Positions 25,565-33,417 of a DNA stretch of 34,738 bases are shown one piece after another. The stretch is from an uncultured Clostridia bacterium. Its GTDB lineage: Bacteria > Bacillota > Clostridia > RUG12999. Numbering within the stretch: the stretch's first letter is position 1; the number at the start of each line of letters is the position of its first letter. Below the pieces are notes generated by a model that saw only the letters and a list, made by a program, of their open reading frames with translations, made no database searches and was not told the DNA's origin. Location: positions 1 to 34,738 of the forward strand of contig CAMNSU010000016.1 in NCBI GenBank assembly GCA_946555455.1. Direction: 5' to 3'. The position numbers and the translations under genes are program-made.

Positions 25565-28500
25565 CTACTCGTCAATATCCTTGGGCAACGACAATGGTAT
25601 CATGGGAATCAATTCGTCCCAGACACACGCATTGTAAGTCAGCCCATCTTCCACTGTAATCGGTTCCATTTCAACCACGCTTTTTGTTTGCCCAAGCGGA
25701 ACCGTCGCCCGTTTATAATTTGCTTTTACCATTTCATTTCCTTTATACGCTGTAACGACAAGTACAAAGGTTGTATTATTTCCAAATGCACCGTTATTGT
25801 AAATCTCCGCTACCACTTTCATTTTCCCGCCGTCAAGCTGACTGACAGCGGTAATTTCCTGTCCCGACATATCTGTAAAATAAATTTCTGCCGGAGCCGC
25901 TGTACGGAGATGGTACACTGCTGTACTGAACCCATCCGCCGCTGTTACTACCAAAGTATCTCCCTGCACAAGCGCTCCCTCTGTGCGCTGCACATTGTTC
26001 TGCGGCGTTTGCGCATCATAAACGCTGTAGATAGCCGCGGTTGCCCCAGCCGGAATCCGAATATTGTTTCGGAAAGTATCCACCGTTGTACCCTTCAAAA
26101 TTCCGCTGATTGCAGTATCCTGCACACGGTATATTTCGGATGAAGCTGCACACTCGCCGGAAACCGTTTTAATTTTGATGTTGTCAACATAATATGGCGA
26201 TGGCGCTGCCGCTGTATAATCTGCACGTTTTCCATTATAAAAACGAATTGCAGTGAGTATATTGCTGTCCTTTTTGGCTCCCTGAAATTCTGCAGTTCCC
26301 ACCAATGTACCATCCAACCAAACAGTTGCGCTGTTGCGTTTGGTGCTGGCAAGCACTTTCAACGTATGCCAAGTCCCCCAGTCGTCTGTGCCAAATGCCT
26401 GATTTTGCCGCCCAACGGATGTACCGTTTCCAGGATAATGTGTAATGACAAAACCAGTGGTGGTCGCAACGTTGCAAACCGCTAATGACTGCGCCGAAGG
26501 TTCCGTCTCATTTTTACGTTCCACTACCAACTCTACCAATTTGATTTGATTGGCATTGGCATCGTCAACACGCTGTTTCACCAAAAAATCCATGGTGATT
26601 TCCACGTCTTCCGCTTGTCTAAGCGCAAACGTTGCCTGATTGGCAGCGGAATTGTTGCTGCCGCCGGAATAGAGCGCATAATCGTTAGGATTGGGAACTG
26701 TTGTTAAACCAGGGTCTGTCTCCCCACCCAACGGACGCTGCATTGCATGATATGTATCTGCATTCATTTTCCAGCCCGCCGGCGGGATTTTCCGGTCATT
26801 AAAATCCAAATAGGTTAAAATATCTGTTGTTAAAATATGGTATACTTTCCCACCCGGTTCTACTGTCAATGTATCGGTATAGAAAACGGTTCCGGTTGTT
26901 TTTTCCTGTCCATCACTGCTGTGGAGTGTCCCGCTGCCGCCTTCGGTATAGGTAAGGTTGCCCAAAAATGCCGCAACCTCTGTTTCCGGCGCTACGCCGC
27001 GAATCATCATCTCTGTCTGATTGACGTCATACACACCAGATTGTACCTGCGACGGCACCTCCGGTCTAGCGTCTACCGTGATAGTATAAATCGTGTCGCC
27101 CGGTGTCACCACCAGTTTATCCCCTGTCACAACTGCGCCGCCCGTCTTGGCATTACCGTCGCTGTCTGTCAAACTGCCGCTGCCGTTTTCCGTGTACGTG
27201 ATATTCCCTAGAAACGCCGTTATCCCTGTCCCGTACGGTACGCCCATAATAGTCTTTTCGCTCTGATTCACAGTATAAACAGAAGATTGTGCTATTGGTT
27301 TTGCATTCACCGTGATGGTATAAACCGTGTCGCCCGGCGCCGCCACCAGTTTATCCCCTGTCACGACCGTGCCGCTCGTTTTAGCGTTGCCGCTGCCGTC
27401 CGTCAGACTGCCGCTGCCATTTTCTGTGTACGTGATGTTTCCCAAAAATGCCGCCACCCCCGTCCCATATGGTACCCCTGTAATGGTATGACTACTTTGT
27501 ACTACAATATAGACAGTAGACTGCGCCAATGCCACATTAACAGGGGGCTGCGGGTCAACTGTAATGATGTAAACCATACCGCCGGGTGTTACCGTCAGTT
27601 TATCCCCTGTCACAACAGCACCGCTTGTTTTTACGTTGCCACCACTGTCTGTCAGGCTGCCGCTGCCGTTTTCTGTATACGTGATATTTCCCAAAAATGC
27701 ATTCACTGCTATATCAAACGGAACGCCGGTCACAGTTTTTGCTTCCTGGTCTACTGCATAAGTGGTAGACCGTGCCTGCGGCTGCGGATTTACTGTCATT
27801 GTATAGGTCACTCCACCCGGCGTCACCACCAGTTTATCCCCTGTCACAACTGCGCCGCCCGTCTTGGCATTACCATCGCTGTCTGTCAAACTGCCGCTGC
27901 CGTTTTCTGTATAGGTAATATTCGCGAGAAACGTATTTACCTCTGTTCCGTAAGGCACATTTTTTATACTTTTTTCTTCTTGATTTACTGTGTAAACAGT
28001 GGATTGCGCCTGTGCAATGACAGGCGTCCGCACAATTTGTACGGAATCAATCATAAAATTCACAGCAGCTGTGCTTTTCCCATAAAATTGAAGCTGCGTA
28101 ATATCCTGAAATGTATCATTCCAAAGAGATACCGTATCTGTATCAAATATATTTTGACCGTTTATGCGAATACTGGCGCTGTTGTTTTCAACATCTACAC
28201 AAATCACCGCCGTATGCCATGTCCGATAGGCAAGCGTCGGTCCCTTGTCATTCAGCGCTGTGCCTTTTGGTCCATAAATCGGTCGAAGATGGAAACCCTC
28301 CGCCGAACTGCTGCCGGTGCTTAAACCGACCGCATCTTTTGTTGTTCCGGAGGCAGTTCCCATTAGGGAAATCAGCCTTAAACCGCCTGCTGCCAGCGTT
28401 GAAGATTGTTCTTCTACCCGAAATTGATATTGCAGTGTAAACTTTCCGGTTAATTTTCCGGTATCCATTGTCACTTTCCCACCGCTAAGTGCTTTAGAAA

Positions 28501-29683
28501 GCAATACTCTGTCTGCGCCCGCATTTTCCGTGGCTTCCGTCACCGTATCATAATTTATTACCGTGCCGTCTGCCGGTCGCTCAATGAGTTTCCAGCCCGC
28601 GCCCACGGTTGTAGTGCTTTGCGGCGGACCATCAAACGGTTCAAAATATAGGCAGCTTTCTAGTTGCAGCCGATAAGAAGGACCATCCGGTTCCACCTTC
28701 AGCCAATCGCCGTTCTCCACTGCGCCGCTTGTCCGTTCCGTTGTTCCATCTGCTGAATATACCTTTGCTTCCGCCGCCCCCTCCGGCAGCGTTATATTAC
28801 TTAGGAACGCCGCAACCTCTGTTGCATCAGGAATGTTAGAAATCACATGTTCTGATATGGTATAGACATCCGAGGTCACTCCGCCCACATTGGTTTTGTT
28901 GCGGTAAACTCTGATATTGTCTAATAAAAACGGCTGTAAATGCGCATTGTTTGCATTACTGCTGTCCACTTGCGTACCATTTGCATGTGTTGCCTGAATT
29001 TGCAGCAATGGCTTTTTATTTACGTTACCATAAAAATTTTGATTATCCACAATCGTAACATTGTCAACCATTGCCGTCACTTTTCCATTTTCCATGTCCA
29101 GTTCCGCTTTGAAATGGTACCATTTTCGATATTCCAACGCTTTTCCGTTAAGCGTAACGCCGCCGCCCGTAACGTTTTTACCAGTCTCACTGTCGGCATA
29201 TAACGGTCGCAAATTGAACCCTGTATCCGTAAAGGTTCCCATTCCTAAGGTAAACACCGATGTTGTTCCGCTGAGAAAATCAAAAAATTTCACAGTTCCT
29301 GACGGCGACTTTTTTGTGGTATCATTAATATAGGCAGGTCTTCCTTCCATACGGAAATCGCCTTCAAAAATCACTATGCCGCCAATTGAGCCATCGACTG
29401 CACCCTCCACATCAGCCATTTTAAAAGATGCCTTGCGGTTGTCCTTTTTACCCGAAAGCAAAACACGGTCTTTTCCTGCGCCCTCTGCTACAGGCGTCTG
29501 GTCCACCGCTGTACCGTCCGCCGGTCTTTCCACATAGGTAAAATCGCCACCATCTTGCAGCACTGCCTGGGAGGTACTGTTAAAATCCTCCGTATACAGG
29601 TCGCTCCCACCGGCAAACACCGGCAGGAGACCTATCTGTGCTGCAAGCAGCGCCGCCGCCAATATTATCGACAATTTTTTCAC
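25565..29683 (-). CDS. Giant secreted LamG-like/repeat surface protein without obvious catalytic domain
   Basis: Translation starts at GTG 29683, eight bases after GGAGG. A signal peptide (KKLSIILAAALLAAQIGLLP, cleavage near VFA) begins the 1372 residues. Three LamG/concanavalin-like domains (~28-265, ~345-550, ~950-1165) each contain a YxxWH(T/F)-type strand and a DN(I/V)-type end. Between and around them are seven copies of an ~80-residue beta repeat with core VPYGTxVxAFLGNITYTENG and VVTGDKL; five of these are contiguous. A final domain (VTAYKGNEM, ACVWDELIPMIPL) resembles the C-terminus of the adjacent beta-helix protein. No glycosidase, lyase, esterase, SLH or sortase motif was found. 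A polysaccharide-binding or spacer role at the surface is the best guess. It directly follows the importer genes. Confidence 0.8.
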   Translation of the reverse strand: MKKLSIILAAALLAAQIGLLPVFAGGSDLYTEDFNSTSQAVLQDGGDFTYVERPADGTAVDQTPVAEGAGKDRVLLSGKKDNRKASFKMADVEGAVDGSIGGIVIFEGDFRMEGRPAYINDTTKKSPSGTVKFFDFLSGTTSVFTLGMGTFTDTGFNLRPLYADSETGKNVTGGGVTLNGKALEYRKWYHFKAELDMENGKVTAMVDNVTIVDNQNFYGNVNKKPLLQIQATHANGTQVDSSNANNAHLQPFLLDNIRVYRNKTNVGGVTSDVYTISEHVISNIPDATEVAAFLSNITLPEGAAEAKVYSADGTTERTSGAVENGDWLKVEPDGPSYRLQLESCLYFEPFDGPPQSTTTVGAGWKLIERPADGTVINYDTVTEATENAGADRVLLSKALSGGKVTMDTGKLTGKFTLQYQFRVEEQSSTLAAGGLRLISLMGTASGTTKDAVGLSTGSSSAEGFHLRPIYGPKGTALNDKGPTLAYRTWHTAVICVDVENNSASIRINGQNIFDTDTVSLWNDTFQDITQLQFYGKSTAAVNFMIDSVQIVRTPVIAQAQSTVYTVNQEEKSIKNVPYGTEVNTFLANITYTENGSGSLTDSDGNAKTGGAVVTGDKLVVTPGGVTYTMTVNPQPQARSTTYAVDQEAKTVTGVPFDIAVNAFLGNITYTENGSGSLTDSGGNVKTSGAVVTGDKLTVTPGGMVYIITVDPQPPVNVALAQSTVYIVVQSSHTITGVPYGTGVAAFLGNITYTENGSGSLTDGSGNAKTSGTVVTGDKLVAAPGDTVYTITVNAKPIAQSSVYTVNQSEKTIMGVPYGTGITAFLGNITYTENGSGSLTDSDGNAKTGGAVVTGDKLVVTPGDTIYTITVDARPEVPSQVQSGVYDVNQTEMMIRGVAPETEVAAFLGNLTYTEGGSGTLHSSDGQEKTTGTVFYTDTLTVEPGGKVYHILTTDILTYLDFNDRKIPPAGWKMNADTYHAMQRPLGGETDPGLTTVPNPNDYALYSGGSNNSAANQATFALRQAEDVEITMDFLVKQRVDDANANQIKLVELVVERKNETEPSAQSLAVCNVATTTGFVITHYPGNGTSVGRQNQAFGTDDWGTWHTLKVLASTKRNSATVWLDGTLVGTAEFQGAKKDSNILTAIRFYNGKRADYTAAAPSPYYVDNIKIKTVSGECAASSEIYRVQDTAISGILKGTTVDTFRNNIRIPAGATAAIYSVYDAQTPQNNVQRTEGALVQGDTLVVTAADGFSTAVYHLRTAAPAEIYFTDMSGQEITAVSQLDGGKMKVVAEIYNNGAFGNNTTFVLVVTAYKGNEMVKANYKRATVPLGQTKSVVEMEPITVEDGLTYNACVWDELIPMIPLSLPKDIDE
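26835..28010 (-). repeat. Tandem ~240-base coding repeats, five contiguous copies
   Basis: Five units encode the beta repeat beginning with a (Q/R)SxxY(x)VxQ motif and ending VTPGxxxYxITV. Four share a nearly constant segment read on the plus strand as AGTTTATCCCCTGTCAC, near 27114, 27355, 27594 and 27831. The fifth (plus-strand left end) is more diverged. Two non-adjacent units match over 85 bases (27105-27189 and 27822-27906) with a single difference, closer than either is to the units between them. Confidence 0.85.
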
Positions 29684-29703
29684 ATTTCACGCCTCCTTTG
29701 GAA

Positions 29704-29731
29704 GGCGGTACAAGCATTTGCCAGCACCGCC
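29704..29731 (-). promoter_or_regulatory. mRNA hairpin between the substrate-binding-protein gene and the LamG/repeat gene
   Basis: On the minus strand GGCGGT (29731-29726) pairs with ACCGCC (29709-29704) around a 16-base loop containing a small GCAAATGC stem. It lies 3' of the SBP gene and just before the AAAGGAGG of the next gene, with no T-run. Hairpins after binding-protein genes often stabilise the upstream message; that role here is inference. Confidence 0.4.
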
Positions 29732-29743
29732 CACCTTTCCGTG

Positions 29744-31183
29744 TTACTGTTTTGTCTGCCATTCATCAATTTGCCGTTGAATCTCGGCAATTACTTTTTC
29801 ACAGCCTGCTGTTTTTAGCTTCGCAAGCATTGCATCATAATGTTCGTCCGGATTTTCTGCACCCATCTTCACGAATTCATATTCTTTCACAACTGCTTCA
29901 CATTGGGAAATTTCATTTTTCACCTGTTCCGGATTAAAATTAAATCCCCACAGCGGTGAAAGTTTTGCACTGTCATTTAGCGCTATTGTCTGTTCCCAGG
30001 TATCCGTTTCCTGTCCTTCTTTATAATAAGCGTTGAACTGGTTCCCAAACATCCACGCTTCCATTTTATAGTTAGAATCCGCTGTCAGCTGAATTTGATT
30101 TTCGCTCATTTTAGTATAATGTTTATTTTCTATCCCAAACACCAACATATTATAAAGGTCTTTATCCGTATTAAACAATTCCAGCACTTTTATTGCCTTT
30201 TCAGGATGTTTGCTGGTACGGCTGATTGCACTGAGTGTCCGCGCGGTTGCCGATGTCTGTGTATATGGGTCGCAGGTCGGAATACTGGTGATTTCTTTTT
30301 TATACTTTTGCAGATTTTCCACATCTCCGCCCGGTTTCATCGTTCCCCAGAAAAATGCATACCGCAGTCCCAACAAACTGGCAGTATCGCTTTTTGCACC
30401 AACAACATCTTTGCGGATATATCCTTTTTGATACCAATCATACATCAGTGCAATGTGTTCTTTAAATTCCGGCAGTTCAAACCAATTTTGCACCTTAACT
30501 GCTCCTTTGGATGCATCCTTTGGAATAACAGCAAAACTAGTAGGATAAATCTGTTCATAATTCATTTCCACCGCACTATATTGTGGCTGATATGGATAAA
30601 GGTCCGGTTCTGTTTCTTTGATTTCCTTCAAAAATGGTTCTAAGCTTCTCAAATCTGTAATCTTGCTGGTATCAAAGTGATGCTTTTGCACTAACTCGCT
30701 GCTTGATAACAGGCAATACTGTGTCGGCAAAATCTGATAGTTCGGCACGGCGTAAATTTGTCCATCTACCGTGGTCGAATTCCATACATAATCCGGCATG
30801 GCTGTTTTCAGTCCTGGCGCATTTTCCTCAATCAGCTTATCCAATGAAATAAACGCACCATTGGATACGTTTGATAAAAACGGAAGCGACCAGTTTGCTG
30901 TGAAACAAATGTCAAATTCTTCTCCTGAAGAAACCACCAGATTCATTTTCTCGGCATAGGAACTTTTGTCAATGTTTTTCAGGTTCAGCCGTACACCGAT
31001 TTCCGGTTCCAGCCGCCGGTTCATTTCTGCAAGCACTTCCGGCATACCGCTTTGTGCGTCGCCGGGATAGTACCACAAAATTTCGTCCACCGTTTGTTCC
31101 GAAGCGTTTTGTCCGCCGCCGCAGCCACCCAAAAGTGAAAGCGTCAGCACCGCCGCTACTACTGTCCAGATTCTTTTTTTCAT
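29744..31183 (-). CDS. ABC transporter sugar-binding lipoprotein
   Basis: The 479-residue protein starts at ATG 31183, seven bases after GGAGG. A lipoprotein signal ends in LLGGC (Cys21) followed by GGG. The mature part follows the extracellular solute-binding pattern of the LplA/LipO type that works with LplB and YtcP permeases: SYAEKMNLVVSSGEEFDICF, an aromatic lid region, and a C-terminal helical segment (NPDEHYDAMLAKLKTAGCEK) typical of long oligosaccharide binders. It would capture polysaccharide fragments at the outer membrane face and pass them to the two permeases encoded just upstream. An earlier in-frame start at 31279 overlaps the permease gene and has no ribosome site. The ligand is unknown; context suggests a uronic-acid-containing oligosaccharide. 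Confidence 0.92.
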   Translation of the reverse strand: MKKRIWTVVAAVLTLSLLGGCGGGQNASEQTVDEILWYYPGDAQSGMPEVLAEMNRRLEPEIGVRLNLKNIDKSSYAEKMNLVVSSGEEFDICFTANWSLPFLSNVSNGAFISLDKLIEENAPGLKTAMPDYVWNSTTVDGQIYAVPNYQILPTQYCLLSSSELVQKHHFDTSKITDLRSLEPFLKEIKETEPDLYPYQPQYSAVEMNYEQIYPTSFAVIPKDASKGAVKVQNWFELPEFKEHIALMYDWYQKGYIRKDVVGAKSDTASLLGLRYAFFWGTMKPGGDVENLQKYKKEITSIPTCDPYTQTSATARTLSAISRTSKHPEKAIKVLELFNTDKDLYNMLVFGIENKHYTKMSENQIQLTADSNYKMEAWMFGNQFNAYYKEGQETDTWEQTIALNDSAKLSPLWGFNFNPEQVKNEISQCEAVVKEYEFVKMGAENPDEHYDAMLAKLKTAGCEKVIAEIQRQIDEWQTKQ

Positions 31184-31212
31184 GTTTCTTTCCTCCATTT
31201 CTGTTTTCGCCA

Positions 31213-32109
31213 TTATCCTTTTACTGCGCCAACTGTCAACCCCTTGGCAAAATATTTTTGAAAAAATGGAAATACACACAGCATCGGTCCTGCTGCCAGC
31301 ACCGCCATTGCCATACGAGCACTTTCATTCGGTAATTTGGACGGGTCAATATCGAGCGCCAGTGTATCCATATTTTGTGTAATCAACTGAATGTCTTTCA
31401 TCATTTTTTGCAGCAGATATTGAAGCGTCACTAAATTATCTTTGTTGATATAAAGAAGAGATGTCATCCAATCGTTCCAGCGTGTCAGCAGCCCCAACAG
31501 CGCCACTGTCGCAATCACAGGTCCTGAAATGGGAACAATGATTTGAAATAAAATTCTGTATTCTCCTGCACCATCTATTTTTGCCGATTCAATCAGTTCC
31601 TCCGGCTGCTTTTGGAAAAATGTTCTAAGCAGCACCACATGCCACGGACTCACCAAATGCGGCAGAATATATACCCAAAAAGAATTGTTCAAATGCAGAT
31701 ATTGCGTGATTAATATGTAGGTCGGCACTAAACCGCCGCTAAACAACATTGTGAAAAACAAATAAAATGTAACGCTGCGCCGTGCTACGAAATTTTTTCG
31801 TGCCAGCGGATAAGCCACTAAAATCATGACAATAACACTCAATGCCGTCCCCAAAAATGAGGATAAAATCGTAATAACATAAGAATTCAGCAGCTGTTTG
31901 GGATTACGTAAAATAAACTGGTATGCCGTTAGGTCAAAATGCTTTGGCATTAATTGATACCCATAGGTCATAACCTCCTGTTCCGATGTAAAAGAAATGG
32001 ATATCACCAGCCACAATGGAATAATACAGCAGAGAGACAATGCAAGCAAGATGATATTAACCAAAATGCTTTCCCGCTCCCGCCGCAGTTTTTTCCGTTT
32101 TTTCAGCAT
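31213..32109 (-). CDS. Carbohydrate ABC transporter permease, YtcP/LplC-like (CUT1)
   Basis: The 298-residue membrane protein shows six hydrophobic segments. The EAA cytoplasmic loop reads EELIESAKIDGAGEYRILFQ IIVPISGP, the site that docks the ATPase. The N-terminal TM is followed by SFTSEQEVMTYGYQLMP, and the end FFQKYFAKGLTVGAVKG is the standard finish of this group. The ATG at 32109 is six bases after AGGAGGTG. An alternative start seven codons upstream would put this ribosome site inside the gene. The stop is 29 bases before the binding-protein start. The importer has no ATPase gene in this window; CUT1 systems commonly share an MsmX-like ATPase encoded elsewhere. Confidence 0.93.
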   Translation of the reverse strand: MLKKRKKLRRERESILVNIILLALSLCCIIPLWLVISISFTSEQEVMTYGYQLMPKHFDLTAYQFILRNPKQLLNSYVITILSSFLGTALSVIVMILVAYPLARKNFVARRSVTFYLFFTMLFSGGLVPTYILITQYLHLNNSFWVYILPHLVSPWHVVLLRTFFQKQPEELIESAKIDGAGEYRILFQIIVPISGPVIATVALLGLLTRWNDWMTSLLYINKDNLVTLQYLLQKMMKDIQLITQNMDTLALDIDPSKLPNESARMAMAVLAAGPMLCVFPFFQKYFAKGLTVGAVKG

Positions 32110-32167
32110 ACTCCCCACCTCCTCTTTCATTTTTGCTGCCTTGCATGACAGTCACTCCTTTCTCCCA

Positions 32168-33127
32168 TTAAAAGAGCGCATTTTCCGGCTCGATTTTTTT
32201 AACAATTGTGTTAGTTATCAGCACAAGCACAAATCCGACCAATGACTGGAATAGTCCAACCGCCGAAGACATTCCCACATCGCCCATCTGCCGCAATGCG
32301 CGGAAAACATAGGTGTCAATTACGTCAGTTGTGGGATACAAGGCTCCGGAATCCATTGTCACCTGATAAAACAGTCCGAAATCCGCACGGAAAATTTTTC
32401 CGACTGCCAGAATACCTAAGATAGTAATTACCGGTACAAGCGCTGGCAGCGAAATATACCAAATTTGTTGCAAACGGTTTGCCCCATCAATTTCAGCCGC
32501 CTCATAGTATTCGCTGTTAATGCCCATCAACGCCGCATAATATACAACGCAATCCATACCAAAATGTTTCCAGATATTAACGACTATCAATATCCATGGC
32601 CACGGTTCCGGTTTTGTATACCACGAAACACCTTCCCTGCCGCATTTTTCTAAAATGCCATTGACAAATCCAAAGGACGGATTCAAAAATGCATACACAA
32701 CATATGCTACAATGACCATAGACAAAAAGTGCGGAAAAATCATGGTTGTCTGGAAGAATTTTACCCGCCAGCGTCGTTTTACTTCATAAAGCAGCAATGC
32801 CACAATCACCGCTGCTAAAATGCCGAGAAAAATGAAAAAGAAATTTAAGTATAATGTGTTCCATGTAATTCGTGCAGCGTCATTAGACTTAAAGAAAAAT
32901 TCAAAATTCTTTAATCCGACCCATTCACTGCCCAGAATCCCTTTGTCATACTTGTAATTTTTAAATGCTAGAATAATGCCGAACATCGGTAAATAGGAAA
33001 AGATAAATACCAGCAGAACCGCCGGTGCAGCCATGCTGAAATAGGATATATTATCCTGAATATGCCCGCGATTCCTGCTTTTCTTATTCTGCCGGCGTAT
33101 CGCTGGCACTGCAATCCCAGGCTTCAT
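32168..33127 (-). CDS. Carbohydrate ABC transporter permease, LplB-like (CUT1)
   Basis: This 319-residue protein is the first gene of the leftward operon. It has a basic N-terminus, a first membrane segment (PAVLLVFIFSYLPMFGIILA), the NYKYDKGILGSEWVGLKNFE loop and further membrane segments. The EAA loop is YYEAAEIDGANRLQQIWYIS LPALVP. The ending VGLFQSLVGFVLVLITN TIVKKIEPENALF is typical of LplB-type permeases. It pairs with the following YtcP-like protein to form the transmembrane channel of an oligosaccharide importer. The start ATG follows GGGGTGG by five bases, and a candidate promoter lies 35 bases upstream. The closest named relatives belong to systems importing complex, often uronic-acid-bearing, oligosaccharides; the present ligand is inferred from context. 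Confidence 0.93.
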   Translation of the reverse strand: MKPGIAVPAIRRQNKKSRNRGHIQDNISYFSMAAPAVLLVFIFSYLPMFGIILAFKNYKYDKGILGSEWVGLKNFEFFFKSNDAARITWNTLYLNFFFIFLGILAAVIVALLLYEVKRRWRVKFFQTTMIFPHFLSMVIVAYVVYAFLNPSFGFVNGILEKCGREGVSWYTKPEPWPWILIVVNIWKHFGMDCVVYYAALMGINSEYYEAAEIDGANRLQQIWYISLPALVPVITILGILAVGKIFRADFGLFYQVTMDSGALYPTTDVIDTYVFRALRQMGDVGMSSAVGLFQSLVGFVLVLITNTIVKKIEPENALF

Positions 33128-33161
33128 AAAACCACCCCATCTTTTTTTAGTTGATAGTATT

Positions 33162-33190
33162 ATTGTACCGTATCACCGCCATGACTGCAA
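33162..33190 (-). promoter_or_regulatory. Candidate promoter of the leftward 15-gene operon
   Basis: On the minus strand TTGCAG (33190-33185) is followed after 17 bases by TACAAT (33167-33162). Predicted initiation near 33155 gives a leader of about 28 bases to the permease ATG. The -10 differs from consensus at one base; the -35 is weak, as expected for a regulator-dependent promoter. It faces away from the matching element for the kinase gene. Confidence 0.55.
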
Positions 33191-33242
33191 TCCCACTGTG
33201 TTATCATTTCATCCCTCAAATTTAACTCCCTGCTGAAATCCA

Positions 33243-33271
33243 TTGCACATAGGTCTGCTTTGTGATACAAT
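33243..33271 (+). promoter_or_regulatory. Candidate promoter of the sensor kinase gene
   Basis: TTGCAC (33243-33248), 17 bases, then TACAAT (33266-33271). The boxes nearly match those of the divergent operon promoter (TTGCAG, 17, TACAAT). Predicted initiation near 33278 falls in the loop of the palindrome at 33263-33295, giving a leader of about 140 bases. Confidence 0.5.
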
Positions 33272-33295
33272 AGTCACAAAGTGACTATTGTATCA
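33263..33295. promoter_or_regulatory. Perfect 33-base palindrome (15+3+15), candidate operator
   Basis: TGATACAATAGTCAC (33263-33277), loop AAA, and GTGACTATTGTATCA (33281-33295) are exact inverse complements. The left arm includes the TACAAT -10 box of the kinase promoter. No T-run follows on either strand, so it is not an intrinsic terminator. A bound dimeric regulator would cover the -10 and start site. Alternatively a transcript from further upstream would form a very stable hairpin. Confidence 0.7.
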
Positions 33296-33340
33296 TCGAA
33301 AGTGTCTCCGCCGCACCGACCATAAGAGTCAGCAACCGGC

Positions 33341-33367
33341 AGAGATGCACGAAACTGTATCATCTCT
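33341..33367 (+). promoter_or_regulatory. Leader inverted repeat before the kinase gene
   Basis: AGAGATG (33341-33347) and CATCTCT (33361-33367) form 7-base arms around a 13-base loop, about 35 bases before the AGGAGG of the kinase gene. It may fold in the leader RNA. The arms are short and the role is unknown. Confidence 0.3.
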
Positions 33368-33417
33368 AAAAAAGCAAAATCTGTCCAAGCCGTTTTCACG
33401 ATAGGAGGCAACTCACT

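Noticed and set aside
26835-28010. Regular repeats that could suggest a CRISPR array or satellite
   Set aside because: The units are about 240 bases, in frame, and encode a diverging beta repeat inside an open 1372-codon gene.
27287-28324. Long plus-strand open frame opposite the LamG/repeat gene
   Set aside because: It mirrors the coding repeats on the other strand, is rich in Cys/His/Arg with no domain, and has no ribosome site. Similar open frames at 14322-15140, 12668-13342 and 8895-9566 were rejected for the same reasons.
33263-33295. Palindrome as an intrinsic terminator
   Set aside because: No T-run follows on either strand, and it lies over the -10 region of a promoter-like element between divergent genes.
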